Positions 37,111 to 49,619 of a DNA stretch of 64,000 nt are shown here, in pieces; the first letter of the stretch is position 1; every line of letters starts with the position of its first letter. The stretch is from Fasciolopsis buskii (taxonomy: Eukaryota; Platyhelminthes; Trematoda; Plagiorchiida; Fasciolidae). The translations under genes were made by a program, and so were the position numbers. The stretch is from contig LUCM01001815.1 in the NCBI GenBank assembly GCA_008360955.1, forward strand, positions 160,191 to 224,190. Reading direction: 5' to 3'. The notes below the pieces were generated by a model, which was not told where the DNA came from, did no database searches, and saw only the letters and a list, made by a program, of their open reading frames with translations.

Positions 37111-38136
37111 ATTGCTCCTATGCATTCAGGCTTGTAAGGGATCGCATCCACGGCCCGAGCGTCATTTATCTGAGCTCAGACGGGCTTGTCGACTAGTCGA
37201 GTGCCCCGGGCCTAATCCAGCCTCACTGTAGCATAACATACTGAACACAAAAAAGGGTTTGCAATATTAGTACCAATATGTAACTTCATCACAATCATGA
37301 ATACTCGGATAGCGGACCTTCGTGAGGAAAGAATAATCCGTCGCGGATGGAAACATGAAAAAAATCAAACAAATTTGGACACCGAGAGAACCAACACATC
37401 GGCTCTCAACATTTCCGACTTCCTGAACGAATTCACCGACACACCACACAAAAACAAGTAATCTTGTGGGAATTTCCACTGCATTTTTCCCTCTGACTGC
37501 GATAGGAGCACGCTGAAACAGGGTGAAAATCTACCGCCAGGTTTTTCTGTGTGCGTATCTTATGGATCACACAGGTTAGAAGCGCCCAGGTTGTCAAGAG
37601 TACTGAATGATTTCGATGGGAAATTTGACGTTCAACATATCACGCATGGTTTTCTTGTCATCCAATGGCTAGAAACACTACAACCGGATAAAAACAGAAT
37701 GCCACGTTTGTCGCGGGATGGTCAGTGAGCGGAATAACGGTTTCCGCAAAATGATCCAAACTTCTCCACGAACCCATCGGTTAGCACGCGGATTTCGGCA
37801 CAATCAAACAGTATATTTGGAGTTTTGGAACTAATAACCATACTTGTCATTTAAATTAGATACTCACTGGGTTTGGCCAAATGCATCTGTTTCCACTCAT
37901 TTGTGAACATCAAAGTCAGTGAGCTGATCTTCATCCCCACCAAGTCTAAGGTGTTTCAAGTGTGTTTCGGACCAAAATGAAGTCAAGGTAACCGGGATTA
38001 TGTATGCTGTGGCTATGTTAAACCAGGTGTGCTCTTCTGAAGTCATTAGACAGTTTTTATGAGGTATTTGGACTTTCTCATGGGATTTATTGCCGTGTGA
38101 AATCACAGATCTTTTGTACACGCAGATTTCTGTGCC
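37111..38136. other. Unrecognised stretch
   Basis: No recognised gene or repeat. Confidence 0.45.
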
Positions 38137-38395
38137 TCACACCACGACCACCACCACCACGACCACCACCACCACCACGACCACCACCACCATCACCAGC
38201 ACCACCAGCACCACCAGCACCACCACCACCATCACCACCACCACCAACACGACCACCACGACCACCACCATCACCACCACCACCACCACCAGCACCACCA
38301 TCACCACCACCACCATCACCACCATCAACACCACGGCGACGACCACCACCACAACGACGACGACGACCACCACCACAATCACCATCACCACCACA
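38137..38395. repeat. Large ACC-type trinucleotide repeat (about 260 bp)
   Basis: CAC/ACC units with scattered GAC, ATC, AGC and ACG variants. Because the unit is three bases long, every frame stays open on both strands and gives poly-Thr, poly-Pro, poly-Val or Gly-rich frames up to 129 codons; these are artefacts. It is the longest simple repeat in the window. Confidence 0.97.
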
Positions 38396-39439
38396 GGTCA
38401 GATGCATGCAGTCAGATCTGTGTCAGGGTTGGTTGCATATCTTTCATTCGGCTTGGAAGCAAGAACAATGTGAATTTCTGGGTTGATGTAGTTCAAAAAT
38501 AATGGAAATTATTTGTACATCATTCTCGTTTTGACTTTTGTGTGGTTTCATCAGTGAGAACTCCAGTGAGGAGGCTCGTTTTACAACAAATGTTACAGCA
38601 TTCTGTCCTGGAAGTCCTAATTCGGAAGCCGAAGTGGCCTGAGTAGCCATCACAAATCAGCGAAAACTCTGGCCTCCATTACTCCGGAATTGCCATAAGA
38701 CGATCGCAGCCGATGAGGCTTCTGCTGTATATTCCGAAGTCCTGAAGAGAAAGACACATCGGTTGCACCAAACGCACATCCTCGTGCGTCAGGACTCCGA
38801 TGCACAGTTTCAGGCTCCAGGAGGAAGGCATCGGGCAAATGAATTCAGATCATCAACATTCGTGGGGCAACTGCCACTGCACCTACCGTTGATCATTTTA
38901 GAAACATTCTGCAAAAGTTTTGCTCCGTTAGTAAAGAGGCCAACGCACATTTTAGGTAACCAAAGTAAATTAGAGGTATACTAATATCTAAATGTTCTGT
39001 TGCACTCAGAAGCTCAGTTTTAGACTGATTAAGCCGGTCCAGCAATTTAAAAAGCGATCCCGTTAGTTTCTTTCGCGACCTATCCCTGGAAGATGGACAA
39101 GACTGAACCTCGGATGCCCAACAAGAAAGGAGAGAGACATTTTTTTGTGCACGATTTCCGAGTGGTGAACAATTGACTTCAGTTGCCCCCCCCCATGGAC
39201 GCCGCTTGGTTGGTTGGCGGGTGGGGGGAGGGATTTCAAAGCTTCACATATTTTGACTGATTTTCCTGTGAGACATTTGAGGCCTTGTGCGAGCTCGTTC
39301 ATCATTAGCCTCGAATGGGAACAAAGCAGGCGCCCATTTTACATATGAAATTATCGCTGAAGGTCTCTGATGTGACCAACGTAGACAATGCTTACATCAA
39401 TGGGTGGTAGTTATCACGTCAATAGAACATCTGGGGCAC
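38396..39439. other. Stretch before LINE relic
   Basis: May include the endonuclease end of the LINE that follows, but no endonuclease motif was seen. A C-run (39187-39195) and a G-rich patch (39219-39232) face each other about 30 bases apart. Confidence 0.4.
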
Positions 39440-41290
39440 CACCAGCTTCAACAAGATGCGTGCGGCAAAGGTTAACATCTCAAGGGAATTAGGACGACTG
39501 GTGATTATGGTAATGCCAGCCAATCCTGGACCGTTTCCAAGGCAGAATTTCGCTCACCTGATAAACTCATTTGCGCCTCGCCAAGATCAGCGTACTCATG
39601 CATGTGGCCCGCCGTGGTTCGACAAACGTAAACGCATGCGTTGCAGAAATCGGGCATGAAAACAAGACCATTCTACCGGAAAAAGGGTACAACAAAACTA
39701 GGTACCTGTATAAGGCACTCAAATTCTCCAAAAACAGCTCGTGACGGGCGTTTGAAGGTGCAGTTCTAGTTCACTTTATAGGCCAGTGGGCATAATTAAG
39801 GAAAAGGGGCCTTACGTGTCCAGAAATCCCGACCGGTGCATGTTGAAGATGGTGAACTATGCGTGCGCAGGTTGAAACCAGAGGAAACTCTGGTAGAGGA
39901 CCGTGGCGATTCTGACGTGCAAATTGATCGTCAAACGTAATTATAGCGGCGAAAGACTGATTGGACCATCTATTAGCTGGTTCATTTCAAAGTTTCCCGC
40001 AGGTTAGCTGGCATTTTAGGAAACAAATAGTTTTCTCCGGTAAAGCAAATGATTAGAGGCGTTGGGGGCGAAACGTCCTCAAACTAATCTCAAACCTTGA
40101 ATCGACGAGGAGCCTGATTCGCTCAAACGGAGTTGGGCCTTGAATGTGATTGCCAACGGGTCGTTTTTGGTTAACAGAACTGGTGATGTGGAGATAGAAG
40201 GTCTATTCACCAAAAATTGCTTCACGAATGTTTTTCACTCATTAACGCTGTAGGAGTCACTGGAACCCGGGGTAATTTATCCAAGTATATTAAAGGGAAT
40301 GGCCCACCAAGTCCTACCAAAGTTACTAAGCATTTCTGTTATACCTTCGAAGCGAGCCATGTCAACCGGGAGTGGAACAGAGCTACAGTTCATCTGTTAT
40401 TCAAGAGCAACAGGATACTAAAGTCGACAAATTACGGCCAGTGAATATTGTTTGTAAGGGAAAAGTTCATGGAACGATTGAGTTAATGCCAACTGAATTG
40501 CGAGTTGCGAATCACGTGCTTTTGATCTCTCACACCACGATACCTATGACACGATTTGATCCGCTCAATCTTATACTAGCACGCGAACCGTGGCTCAGAG
40601 CAAGAACAGAGGCTATCCTGCAGACTTTATCCACAATGAGTTCAGTGAAGCCTTTGCTGAAGCTCCAAATCACCCATTATTCATGAATCTGAAATCCTTC
40701 GGAGTTCCAGCAAATATGTGTCAGTAAACTGAGAAGTTTGATCGAGGCCACTTGATTTGAATGTTATCAAATAGCGCGTTGCGTGATAGGACAACAGCAA
40801 TGATACTTCTTAAGATTCATTCTTGAAGTCACTGTTGTTTTTGGTGTTTATTGAAAAGTTGCTACAGCTCTTGAAATTCTCCATGAGTGGTATATCTGTA
40901 TAACCTGATAACCAAAGAACACAACGACGGCAGTCAACTGCAAGGCTGTTCGAATGCTCATGCCTGCTTCCCGGTATTTGCTGGTACACTCTCAGAAATG
41001 TCCGATGAACCCTCAGAGAATTTGTGACGTTTGCAGTTTCATTCTTCGGTTAACCAACTCCAAATCTGATATGTCGGTAACAGCTATTACGTTGTTGAAG
41101 ACTTACATCCCACAAACAAGATATCAGCTTTCTTTTGTGGAATTCTCAGTGCTATTCGTCGTTCGGTTATCCGTTTGCCATGTGATGCCATCAAACTGCT
41201 GTGCGTCATTTAGGTGCTTCCACAACTGGAATTTAGAGAGTCTGTTGGTTTTCTGTGTACCCTTGAGAATACACAGAGCTGGATAGGGTC
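39440..41290 (+). mobile_element. CR1/Jockey-type LINE relic
   Basis: The frame at 39456-39659 reads NFAHLINSFAPRQDQRTHAC followed by GPPWFDKRKRM, the PPWFDK motif found between endonuclease and RT in CR1/Jockey-type elements. Then come TGDVEIEGLFTKNCFTNVFH (about 40179), EWNRATVHLLFKSN (about 40370, RT motif 'W..A.V.P.FK'), RPVNIVCKGK (about 40432, family NYRPVSLL), FSEAFAEAP (about 40645, family DFSKAFD..P) and LKSFGVPANM (about 40690). A possible DGSQLQG follows at about 40927. The FADD catalytic motif is not readable. Stops and frameshifts throughout; dead. Confidence 0.78.
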
Positions 41291-41620
41291 CAGCCAGTCA
41301 TCCCTCTCCTTATAGTTTGTTTGCCTAGAGGCTGCAGACGGGACTCATCGGGTTGTTGTTAGAGATAATCAGCGGATCTCGTTGGGATGCCACACGCGTT
41401 TGACATATTTTTTAAGAGGACAGACGGAACCAGATCTGCAATTGGGATGCACAATCCGTTGTTTGTGGCCGCATCAGAGTTCACGCGTATGCCATTAGAA
41501 AGACTGAATCGACTGGACTAGCGCTGGCTTACCGTAACAAAGACTGTGGAATCTGTTACCACCACCTATGGAAGAATAGAAATACTAGGACAAGTTGGAA
41601 TCAGTATGGGACAACTGCTT
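41291..41620 (+). mobile_element. Possible C-terminal end of the same LINE
   Basis: About 41470-41580 reads IRKTESTGLALAYRNKDCGI in one frame, reminiscent of the 'RGHPYKL.K...LR..FFS.RVVN.WN.LP' end of CR1/Jockey proteins. Weak, but placed where that end should be. Confidence 0.35.
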
Positions 41621-43359
41621 TAGGGGTTGCCAAGGCTTGATGGCGATTAGGCCTACCCGGTTAGGTCCGTTTACTGTCTAGTTAACGAAAAATGAACGCA
41701 GAGGTTCATCCGGTTTTTCTACTACCGTATACTGGAAGCCCAATTCCAAACAAAACCAAGATAACTATCTGGGAGTATGTAGAACAGAACTTTACAGTGG
41801 GTTCGAATCCCATGAAAGTGCACTCCCTAAATATGCGTTACTCCACTGGCACTTGGATTCCCGATGCGGTGGATGAAATCAATTGAAAGTTCTTCCACGG
41901 TTTCAATGTCTCGTCCAAATTTTGCATAGCAGAACAATTGTCTACTCATTTCCATGTAGAGGTCGATAATCATTCATCAACAGGAGTCACAAAATCGTTT
42001 ACCCCCAGATATTTGTTCGTCCCGTCATCCTTTCAAGTTTGCCTGTACTGATCGATTCTCGCGGACAAACATCGTTCTAAAATGCAAAATTCCAACAACA
42101 GTTAATAGCTTGCGCAAACATTGTGTCTCCAAATTTGGGTCAATAAATCAGAAATGCGTCCCTTTTTTCGTTCCATATAAAGGACCAAGAAAACAACGTC
42201 AAACTGTCCCTTTTCCCCGTTCATTTGTTCTCGGCTTCAGATTTCTTCTTTGACTGATGTACTGAATACATTCTCACACATTTCCGATGCAAGTGGATTA
42301 AATAAAAAATAATCAATCGTGGTTCTACCACACGCAGTGGAACAATCTTAATCCGCGCCTGTTGGATGCTCGAGGTCAAAATCGCATGGCTATCTTGAAA
42401 CGCACCTCCACATTCCAACTGCAACCAGTTGTTGGTCAGCAGCATGCGACTTCGACTTCTTCGACAATATTCGCCAATGATGGTGATTATTTTTAGGATA
42501 TCTAAGGATATTATCATGAAAGCAGACGTGCGATTGCCAAAACTGATCAACCAACGCGTGAATCAATTTTATTTCGTTCTTTCAAAGTTTGTTGTTTCCA
42601 TGCCTGTCGTCCAGTCACGAAAATAGCGGGACAATTCCCTTTGTGTTCGTTCAAGGAGACAATGAGGCCTATCTTTTATGCATCCCACTACAAACTTTGT
42701 CATAGAGTGGTCGATAATCACGGTTTGGTGTTAACGTTCCAGACAAACGTTTACAAATAAGCAAACATTTCTCGATAAATTAATTTGTACCGTAGAAAAA
42801 TATAAGGCAACTATCCAAATTCGGTGGATGAATACAGTACCGAAATAAAATTAGCTACCAACACCTAAATGAGTATTAATTGCTGGTTTTTTAGACAAAT
42901 CAAAGCACATCAGACAAGTTCATAAAACCGAAAATATATTACACCGAAAAATAAGAAAAGCTATTGATCTGTCATAAAATGCCTTCTTGAGATAGAGCTT
43001 TGAGTTACGGCTGGTTGATATTCTCATCCCCGGTGCAAAACTGTGATGAACATGAAGATGAAAAGGACCCGACCACGTTCGATCATCAAAAAAGTGAAAG
43101 AAATAATCATTTAATTAAACGGCTGGTCAGTTGCTTGGCAAAGGTTTCGTCGCATTAACCATGAGTTACAATTTGTCTGAACCAGCCTTTTGCTATAAGT
43201 AGTATGTACAAGGACAATAGGAAAATTGCCCCTTAAACAAGCAACCAATTTCGGGGCCACTGCTGTTCGTCGTGTACGTGCACCCACGACCGGGCGGATC
43301 CCGGTGTGTTTCGGCGAGTGCTCCTTTATCCACGCGATGCACTTGCCATTCTATTGTCA
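41621..43359. other. Unrecognised stretch
   Basis: No gene or family repeat recognised. A perfect box B (GGTTCGAATCC, about 41800) has no box A or cloverleaf around it. Confidence 0.45.
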
Positions 43360-43500
43360 AACAAATTAAAAAGTATTCGAGTCCGGAGATGTTTGGAACA
43401 GGAAAAAGCCAGGGGCATATATTTGGTGAGTAATAATAACCGCGAAATCGATAGCTCCCCCGGGGGATTTCTGTCCCACCATCTTTATACACACTACTTA
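43360..43500 (+). repeat. R4 interspersed repeat, copy b
   Basis: Same-strand partner of 6180-6345: GATGTTTGGAACAGG, GGGGCATATATTTGGTGAG, AATAATAACCGCGAAATCG, CTCCCCCGGGGGATTTCTGT, CACACTACTT. The open frame through it (43306-43533) is not recognised. Confidence 0.5.
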
Positions 43501-45180
43501 CAACGTACCATACATCATCGATCTACTGGTTAGCCTTGCTCAACGCACGAACAAATTTCGTTGAATCATCATGTGATCCAGCAATCGACTTAAAATCCAC
43601 CCATGTGCTTCATGATTAGAAAAATGATTCCATCGTCCAATCCAATCCAGCTTTCATGGTGTGCGTAGCTCGTTGCTGATTGTCGCACTCACCCAAAGCG
43701 TGTCTCATTTAGTTGTTACTAGATTTTTTGTGATTCCAGGCTCGAGATGCTGACTGGCTTGCTGGAAATCGCTCACACATTTTGTTTTCGCCACTGGACT
43801 GTGGAACGGTTTTCAAATCAAACATCCCTCGGCTGATGTGCAAATCATTCACAAATTCCCAAGGATAATCCGAAAATTCCCACCGACCATATTGAACAAA
43901 CGGAAGTTGACAAACAAACTCGTTTTCGATGGTTCATACTCATGCCATTGCATCGTGACATATGGGGAAATTGTGTAAGGGGGATTGGATTAGTGGGATA
44001 AAATGCATAGCCGGAAAACCGTTGAACGTGTCTTGTTCATTAGTGTCTGGTCTTGGGGTTTGCATTAGTGTGAAGGTTGGGTCAAGATGCCCTCACTCGT
44101 GTTGACATGGTCTCCAATTTTAGGGTTATCTGCTTGTCTCGATGATAATTCGACAGAAAACCTAAGCCCAGAGCAAACTGCCACTTTTTATGAATGAGAG
44201 AAATTGTAAATTCACAAGCCTCTGATAGATAGCTGTAGAAATTTGACGATTTCCTAACACGAGATGTTATTCGATCCGAAAAAGCAATACGAATATCAAC
44301 CAGTAAAGTGATTGTGTAATAAGATTTTGCTCCTATGGTCGTTCGAGAGAGGGACAGAGAGTGTCTGTGTGTGCCTTGTGTCTGGACACTCCGAAGTGTC
44401 TAACTGCTTTTCCGTGAACAAACGGACTCGGCAATCGGTGTTAGCGAAGGTGGCGAACACATCTAAATCGACCGAGTTTTGTACAGTGTCCAAAACGAAC
44501 CTTCTCTGTACGTTTCCAAACACTGATGACACAGAATCGGCTCTAAGCGGTCCAAAATTTGGAAGATTTGCTGTGACCCCTAACTCTCACTGGCATACTC
44601 AACACGGGCAAATCAGCTGAACCAACCAGCGCGCCATGATCCAAGCAAGCAACTCGAAATGTGACTTTTACCAACTCTTGAAGAAAATGGACCTTTGTAA
44701 GACCGCTTGTGCACAGATCCCTAAAATAGAAATCAAACGAAATAAGCGAAAAAGTGATTGCGGTTCGTTTGACAAGAAGGCCAACCCGATTTTCGGTGTG
44801 GTCCAATTTTTCCAATGCCGATTTTGTTGTTCAACCGCTCGAAACCGAACTAGACTATCAATTTCCGATGGGTTCACAAAGACGGTGCAATATCTCGGGA
44901 TCTGATCCCACGAGATGATCTGGTTTTCAGCTCCGACTGTGTTGATTGGCATAAGATCTGATAACACAATTTAGCACATTTCGTTTGGCTCAAATGTCTT
45001 TCCTCAACACATTCATCAATGATTACCGGACAAGAGCGTATGTGACACGGCTGAGCTGGTCATTTATTGCAAATTATTTCTAAAGTAGTATCATATGAAT
45101 AGCAGTAATCTGTTACTTTCATCGGTATATACTATGCAACAAATGTGTGACATTCCGCGGTCGCCGAAGGATTGACAATT
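43501..45180. other. Unrecognised stretch
   Basis: Two successive plus-strand frames of 102 and 89 codons (44312-44620, 44636-44905) lie close together with a Lys/Asn-rich second frame. No domain recognised and no repeat partner seen. They are the least easily dismissed unexplained frames in the window, but I have no evidence that they are expressed. Confidence 0.4.
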
Positions 45181-45357
45181 TTTCTTTTCGCCTGCTTACT
45201 TCCTTTATTAATGTGATAATGTACATTATTTTTCAGGAAGGGGTTCGCGGTCAACAGAAGGCTGCCAAGTGGGGAAGTTGACCGGCGGTGGGAGGATTCG
45301 AAACCGCAACCTTCATGTCCGAACGCCGCGACCTCATCCACTTGACCTCTGCCGGCC
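45181..45357 (-). mobile_element. tRNA-derived SINE, second good copy
   Basis: In reverse complement: a tRNA-like head from GCCGGCAGAGGTCAAGTGGA (45355 downward) with box B GTTTCGAATCC (about 45305) and a closing CCGCCGGTC (about 45283). CCGGC and GCCGG can pair as an acceptor stem. The body TCAACTTCCCCACTTGGCAG is identical to the 27.4-kb copy, followed by CCTTCCTGAAAAATAATGTA and an A-rich tail ending near 45181. Confidence 0.83.
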
Positions 45358-48154
45358 AATTGGGCAAATGCCCGCTGACTGAAGAAATCGAACCAATGAC
45401 CTTCGTGATGTCAAGGCCCTGATCTTTGCCGGTCATTTTGCGGTCACATTTTTCCTTCCCGCGAGAGGTCAAGGCTGAACTGTATAATCATCGGAAATTA
45501 CAACTCATGCGGGCGACCAATCACGGTAATTGGTTGGGCGGGGATAAAGTTCACTGCCACCTTACTAACGGGAGATTAAACTTCTTTCATTCATCCAATT
45601 CTGACAACACACTTTATCCCTCTCCGTGGTAGTGGGTTGGTAGGACGTAGTGATGAAGGACCCATGTAACAAACAGTGCTCCGGATGAATTTAAAGCATT
45701 CCTATTTGAACGATGAATCAATAGTAAGTAATCATCCAACGACCGAAAATGATTTTTCAGAGTAACAATCATTGGTGTTTCAAATCAGAACAATTGTTGT
45801 CAGTGAGCCTGAGTTTTTCATGATTTATCCCCGGGTTAAAAATACTACTCATTTGACTGACGATTGGAATACGTGAAATAACTAATGTCATATCCGATGA
45901 CACTCATATTGACAGAACGGGCCGAAGACGTTCCCAACGGATATCAGAACATGGTCCCAAGTGTCATGTCAAATCGGTGTAATGGAACACAATGCACAGT
46001 TATCCCGATCGTGACTAGGGGAAATCAACTTTGAAAGACATCATAGCAATCGAAAGCACAGTTGACCTTATTTCATTTTCCAAACTTTTCTTACCCAATA
46101 CCCACTGGAAGGTACTGCTGGCTTTCAACAAAGTAGCGCTAATCCATTTACGTGCACGAAACCAGCTGACATTGATTTTGTGTTTGACATGGAAATGAAT
46201 TCAACAATTTGCCTTAGAGAATTTAACATGTATGCTCTTTCATCACAGCTAATGGCTGAAAGTTACACAACTCTTTAACTGTTTTGTTTAAGTAATTGGG
46301 AAAGTTGATGTGAAATGTTGACATCACGCAATACTGGTTATATTTGCGTACAATTTAATGTCACTCAGTACTGAGATGATTAAGATGACTTGGAACAAAA
46401 CGGAAAGGTGCAGGACTTCGCTTCTAACATGGACTGTTTTGTCTAACAAATGTCCAGTGAATCAATTGTGCATATATCGGACCACTCGGATGGAGGGCGG
46501 ATAGTCTGCCAACAGGGACCCACAGATCAAACTAGATGCCATATTTCAGCAAGTTAATGTAGCTATTCCGAGGTTACAATTAATCAGCGGTTGGTTATTA
46601 CCCTGTGGAATCAAGGTCATATCATTAGCAATCCTGTCTTCTCGAGCCCAACTCCAGAGAGAATGTCTGAGGAATTCCGTCCTAGCAGTAATGACTATTT
46701 CCTGGGCTGTCGAATTCTTGAAACGAGAGTGGTCGAAAACAGTCAGTTACCCCCGGAAACGATCTCAAGAACTTAAATCAAAGTGACTGTATCAGGTGAT
46801 TTTAAGATCATCCCAATGCGTCAACGGTTAGCAAGGTAGTAAACGTTCACCGCTGGGAGCATAATTTGTAAGGCATAAAGACGGCACACGGGAATCTGAG
46901 GCCCAAGAATCTGGCGAACGGAACGTTCATAGCACTGGAAAAGTTTCCCATCCTCTTCCATCCTGTTGATTACCACTCATTCCGTAGTCAGGGCAGCTGC
47001 CTCCCTCGAGGATAAAAATTGCCACAGTGTAACAAAACGGGGCCTCGAGAAACCAATCGATTTCGATTTTTGACACCGATCAAGCTACTGCTAATTATCA
47101 CATTGACAGTAATAGATACAAAACAAGAAGTGAGTGAGATCACTTTATGCATTTGTCCATCATTAACTACAAATTCAATGCATGACAACACAAGATTTGC
47201 ACTTCTCATCGGGTGTCTAATACACTGTCCCAGATTGGCTAACAGATTCCATGTGCGATTTTTTAAAAATCCAGTAAAACGATGAACTGTATGCCCGTTA
47301 GATCTTAGTGTTTTATGAAATTCGAACTTGAAACGCTGTCAGATAGACTTTTGTTAACCGGTAAGTTTTTACTCTTTTTCCAATCCAGGCACCGAGCCGA
47401 TTGAAATTTGTCGGATAAACTCACTTCCTGTTCCGGGTTCCCTGACGGTTTCAATCTTCTTTCATTGATTCAGTGTCATAACATATGAAAACACCGGACT
47501 TTTGATTCTACCTGAGGCACCTAGAACTTCTCGTTTTTCTTGCTGTCACGGGAAAGTAGGACCTCTTATGTCATGTACACTTTGAACTTTGACTCCCTGT
47601 CCTTCCTACTCATGCCTCGGTTGAGTCTCCGTGCAGGCTGCACTGACACGTCTCTGGCCCATCAATTTTCAGTCTCCTTGTTGTCCTGGTTCTATGGATA
47701 CTTGGACGACTTTCTTTGTTGTTTTGTTTTCAGCCCAAATGCGATGCCCAACATTCCACGTTCCCATTAGACTGTCAAATTTCACTTGTTTTCCTCCTGT
47801 GCACTAAAGTGTTAGAAAAGGTAAAATCACCGCTGGGTTTCTCATTCAACGGAAACCCGTACCTCGAAAAAATTCGTGTAACATATTGTTCATAATCCCG
47901 GACCTGGTCGTTGGAACTTTTCGAATCACCGAATGTGCCTCGGTTAGATACAATTCGATTTGCGTTGAATGAGCGCATTCCATTCGTTAGCACATAATAG
48001 GTTGTGTTTCATCAGGTAGCAGACCATACAAAATACAATTAGGGGAATGGGTGAATAGAGCGCAATTCGAGGATGAAACCATAGAATAATATTCGTAATG
48101 ATTACTACACTACGGGGAATAGTTAACTCCAGATATCTAACCATGGCCGACGGT
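45358..48154. other. Unrecognised 2.8-kb stretch
   Basis: Short frames only; no recognised motif or repeat. Confidence 0.45.
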
Positions 48155-48600
48155 GGGTCCAGGTTCCGAGGCGACTACTGGTTTTAAGCGCCTCTCGAAA
48201 TGCTCCCAAGTGATCGTACGTCTGTAATGGCCTCTGCTGAGAAAAACCTACCCACTGCGTTCTTGTAGCTCAGGCGTTCACACTAAGTTGCATGGACGAG
48301 GACGAATGTCGGATTCCCTTAGCTGAGTTTATTTGTTTTTGATAATCAGTTTACGGGAGATCACTGGACCCTGATTCCAAACCAACGCGTGTGGGGTAAG
48401 AATTGTACAACACTATGTTCGCCGGCATTTCTGGCGAAAGGGTACACTCAGCACCCGGGAAGTTTAGCTTTATTTCGATCTGCGTACAAACCGAACAATT
48501 AGACATCGGTCTCCAGTGGATTACGTGGCCATCAGACCGTCCTATTGCCCTATGGATTAGACCTAATTTGGAGAACCAGGTATTACCCAGCCAAGAGAGG
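48155..48600 (+). repeat. R2 interspersed repeat, copy b
   Basis: Aligned with 12725-13175: GGTTCCGAG, GCCTCTCGAAATGCTC, TTTTTGATAATCAGTTTACGG, ACATCGGTCTCCAGTG, TATTGCCCTATGGATTAGAC. An open frame (48403-48795) overlaps its end but differs in reading from copy a, so it is not evidence for a protein. Confidence 0.6.
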
Positions 48601-48764
48601 AATCATGAATCTCGACGAATACCCGATTACATGGAGATGGAGGATACAGAGGGTATCATAGGTCGTGAACTGTACACATTGTTTCTTTTCTTTTCCTTGT
48701 GTTTGCTCGTTGTTAAGGTCATCACTAAGATTCCGGATGCACATCATCTACATCCAAGTTTATG

Positions 48765-48784
48765 TTATATATATATATATATAT
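48765..48784. repeat. TA dinucleotide repeat
   Basis: Short perfect TA run. Confidence 0.9.
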
Positions 48785-49101
48785 CGGGGTTTTGATAGCT
48801 GGGATTGGCTATTGTTGTTCATCTTTCTAAGGCGACCTGCCGTAAATCGCATTCCTCCCCCAGTCAGTAGATACCAGTTTGCGTGAAGTCCAATAGATGA
48901 CCCAAAATGCAGTATTCAACGACCGACTGGGTGTAGTGTTGTGGTCGGAACGCCCACAATATGGTAGGAATTTGGCTGAATGTTACTGAACGGAATCATA
49001 GCACCCACGAATTACTTTCTTGTTGCTCTCGGGATGAGCCCATCGAACTGACCAATGCCTGAATTACAAATGCGACATGCTATTTGACAAGTTTCAGAAA
49101 G

Positions 49102-49619
49102 ATTAGTTAGATGAATGGGGAATATTTTCATGAAATAATTCACCATGTGATATCATCACTCAACTCACCATAAACAAACCATGGAAGCACTGTACAGCTG
49201 TTTCATCCTTGTTAGGAATCATCAGCACCGCATATCCACTGCGTCCGAACTGGGACGCAAACCAGGGACGAACACTTTTGACTCGAACGCCTTAGCCATT
49301 ACGCTACCGGGCAGGCTCTGAACGGTTTGTTGAACTTCACCACATGATGTTGCACCTATCCGTCACTGATTTGCACGGCTGCTGTCCGCTAGCTCAAGCG
49401 ATCGACCTCTACTGATAGCTGACTTCTCTGCAGATAGCCTAAGTACGACGGTTTTGGATATGACCTACAGAGCTTGATTACCTGGTACATGTTAGTAGTA
49501 GGATTCCTAACAAGGATGAAACAGCTGTACAGTGCTTCCATGGTTTGTTTATGGTGAGTTGAGTGATGATATTGCATGGTGAGTTATTTCATGAAAACAT
49601 TCAATCTCCCACTAACAAC
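49102..49619 (+). mobile_element. R1 element: long terminal inverted repeats with internal tRNA-like region (fresh copy)
   Basis: The two ends are reverse complements over about 100 bases: TTTCATGAAATAATTCACCA..GATATCATCACTCAACTCAC..CATGGAAGCACTGTACAGCT..TTGTTAGGAATC at the left (49129 on) and the mirror at 49499-49595. The outer edges extend to a GGGGAATATT / AACATTCAATCTCCC pair. Between them, on the minus strand, lies a tRNA-like block: box A-like TAGCGTAATGGCTAAGGCGT (49287-49306) and box B-like GGTTTGCGTCC (49253-49263). No protein frame. The copy at 63080 is almost the same sequence (a few percent different). The arms could fold into a long hairpin. Confidence 0.88.

Noticed and set aside
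38090..38486. Long Thr-, Pro-, Val- and Gly-rich open frames on both strands
   Set aside because: All are translations of one trinucleotide repeat, open in every frame; no unique coding sequence supports any of them.
41797..41813. Perfect box B (GGTTCGAATCC) suggesting a tRNA gene
   Set aside because: No box A and no cloverleaf pairing upstream; not part of any SINE copy seen here.
47690..47740. YLDDFLC, resembling the Gypsy reverse transcriptase motif YLDD
   Set aside because: No other RT motif lies in order around it; a chance four-residue match.
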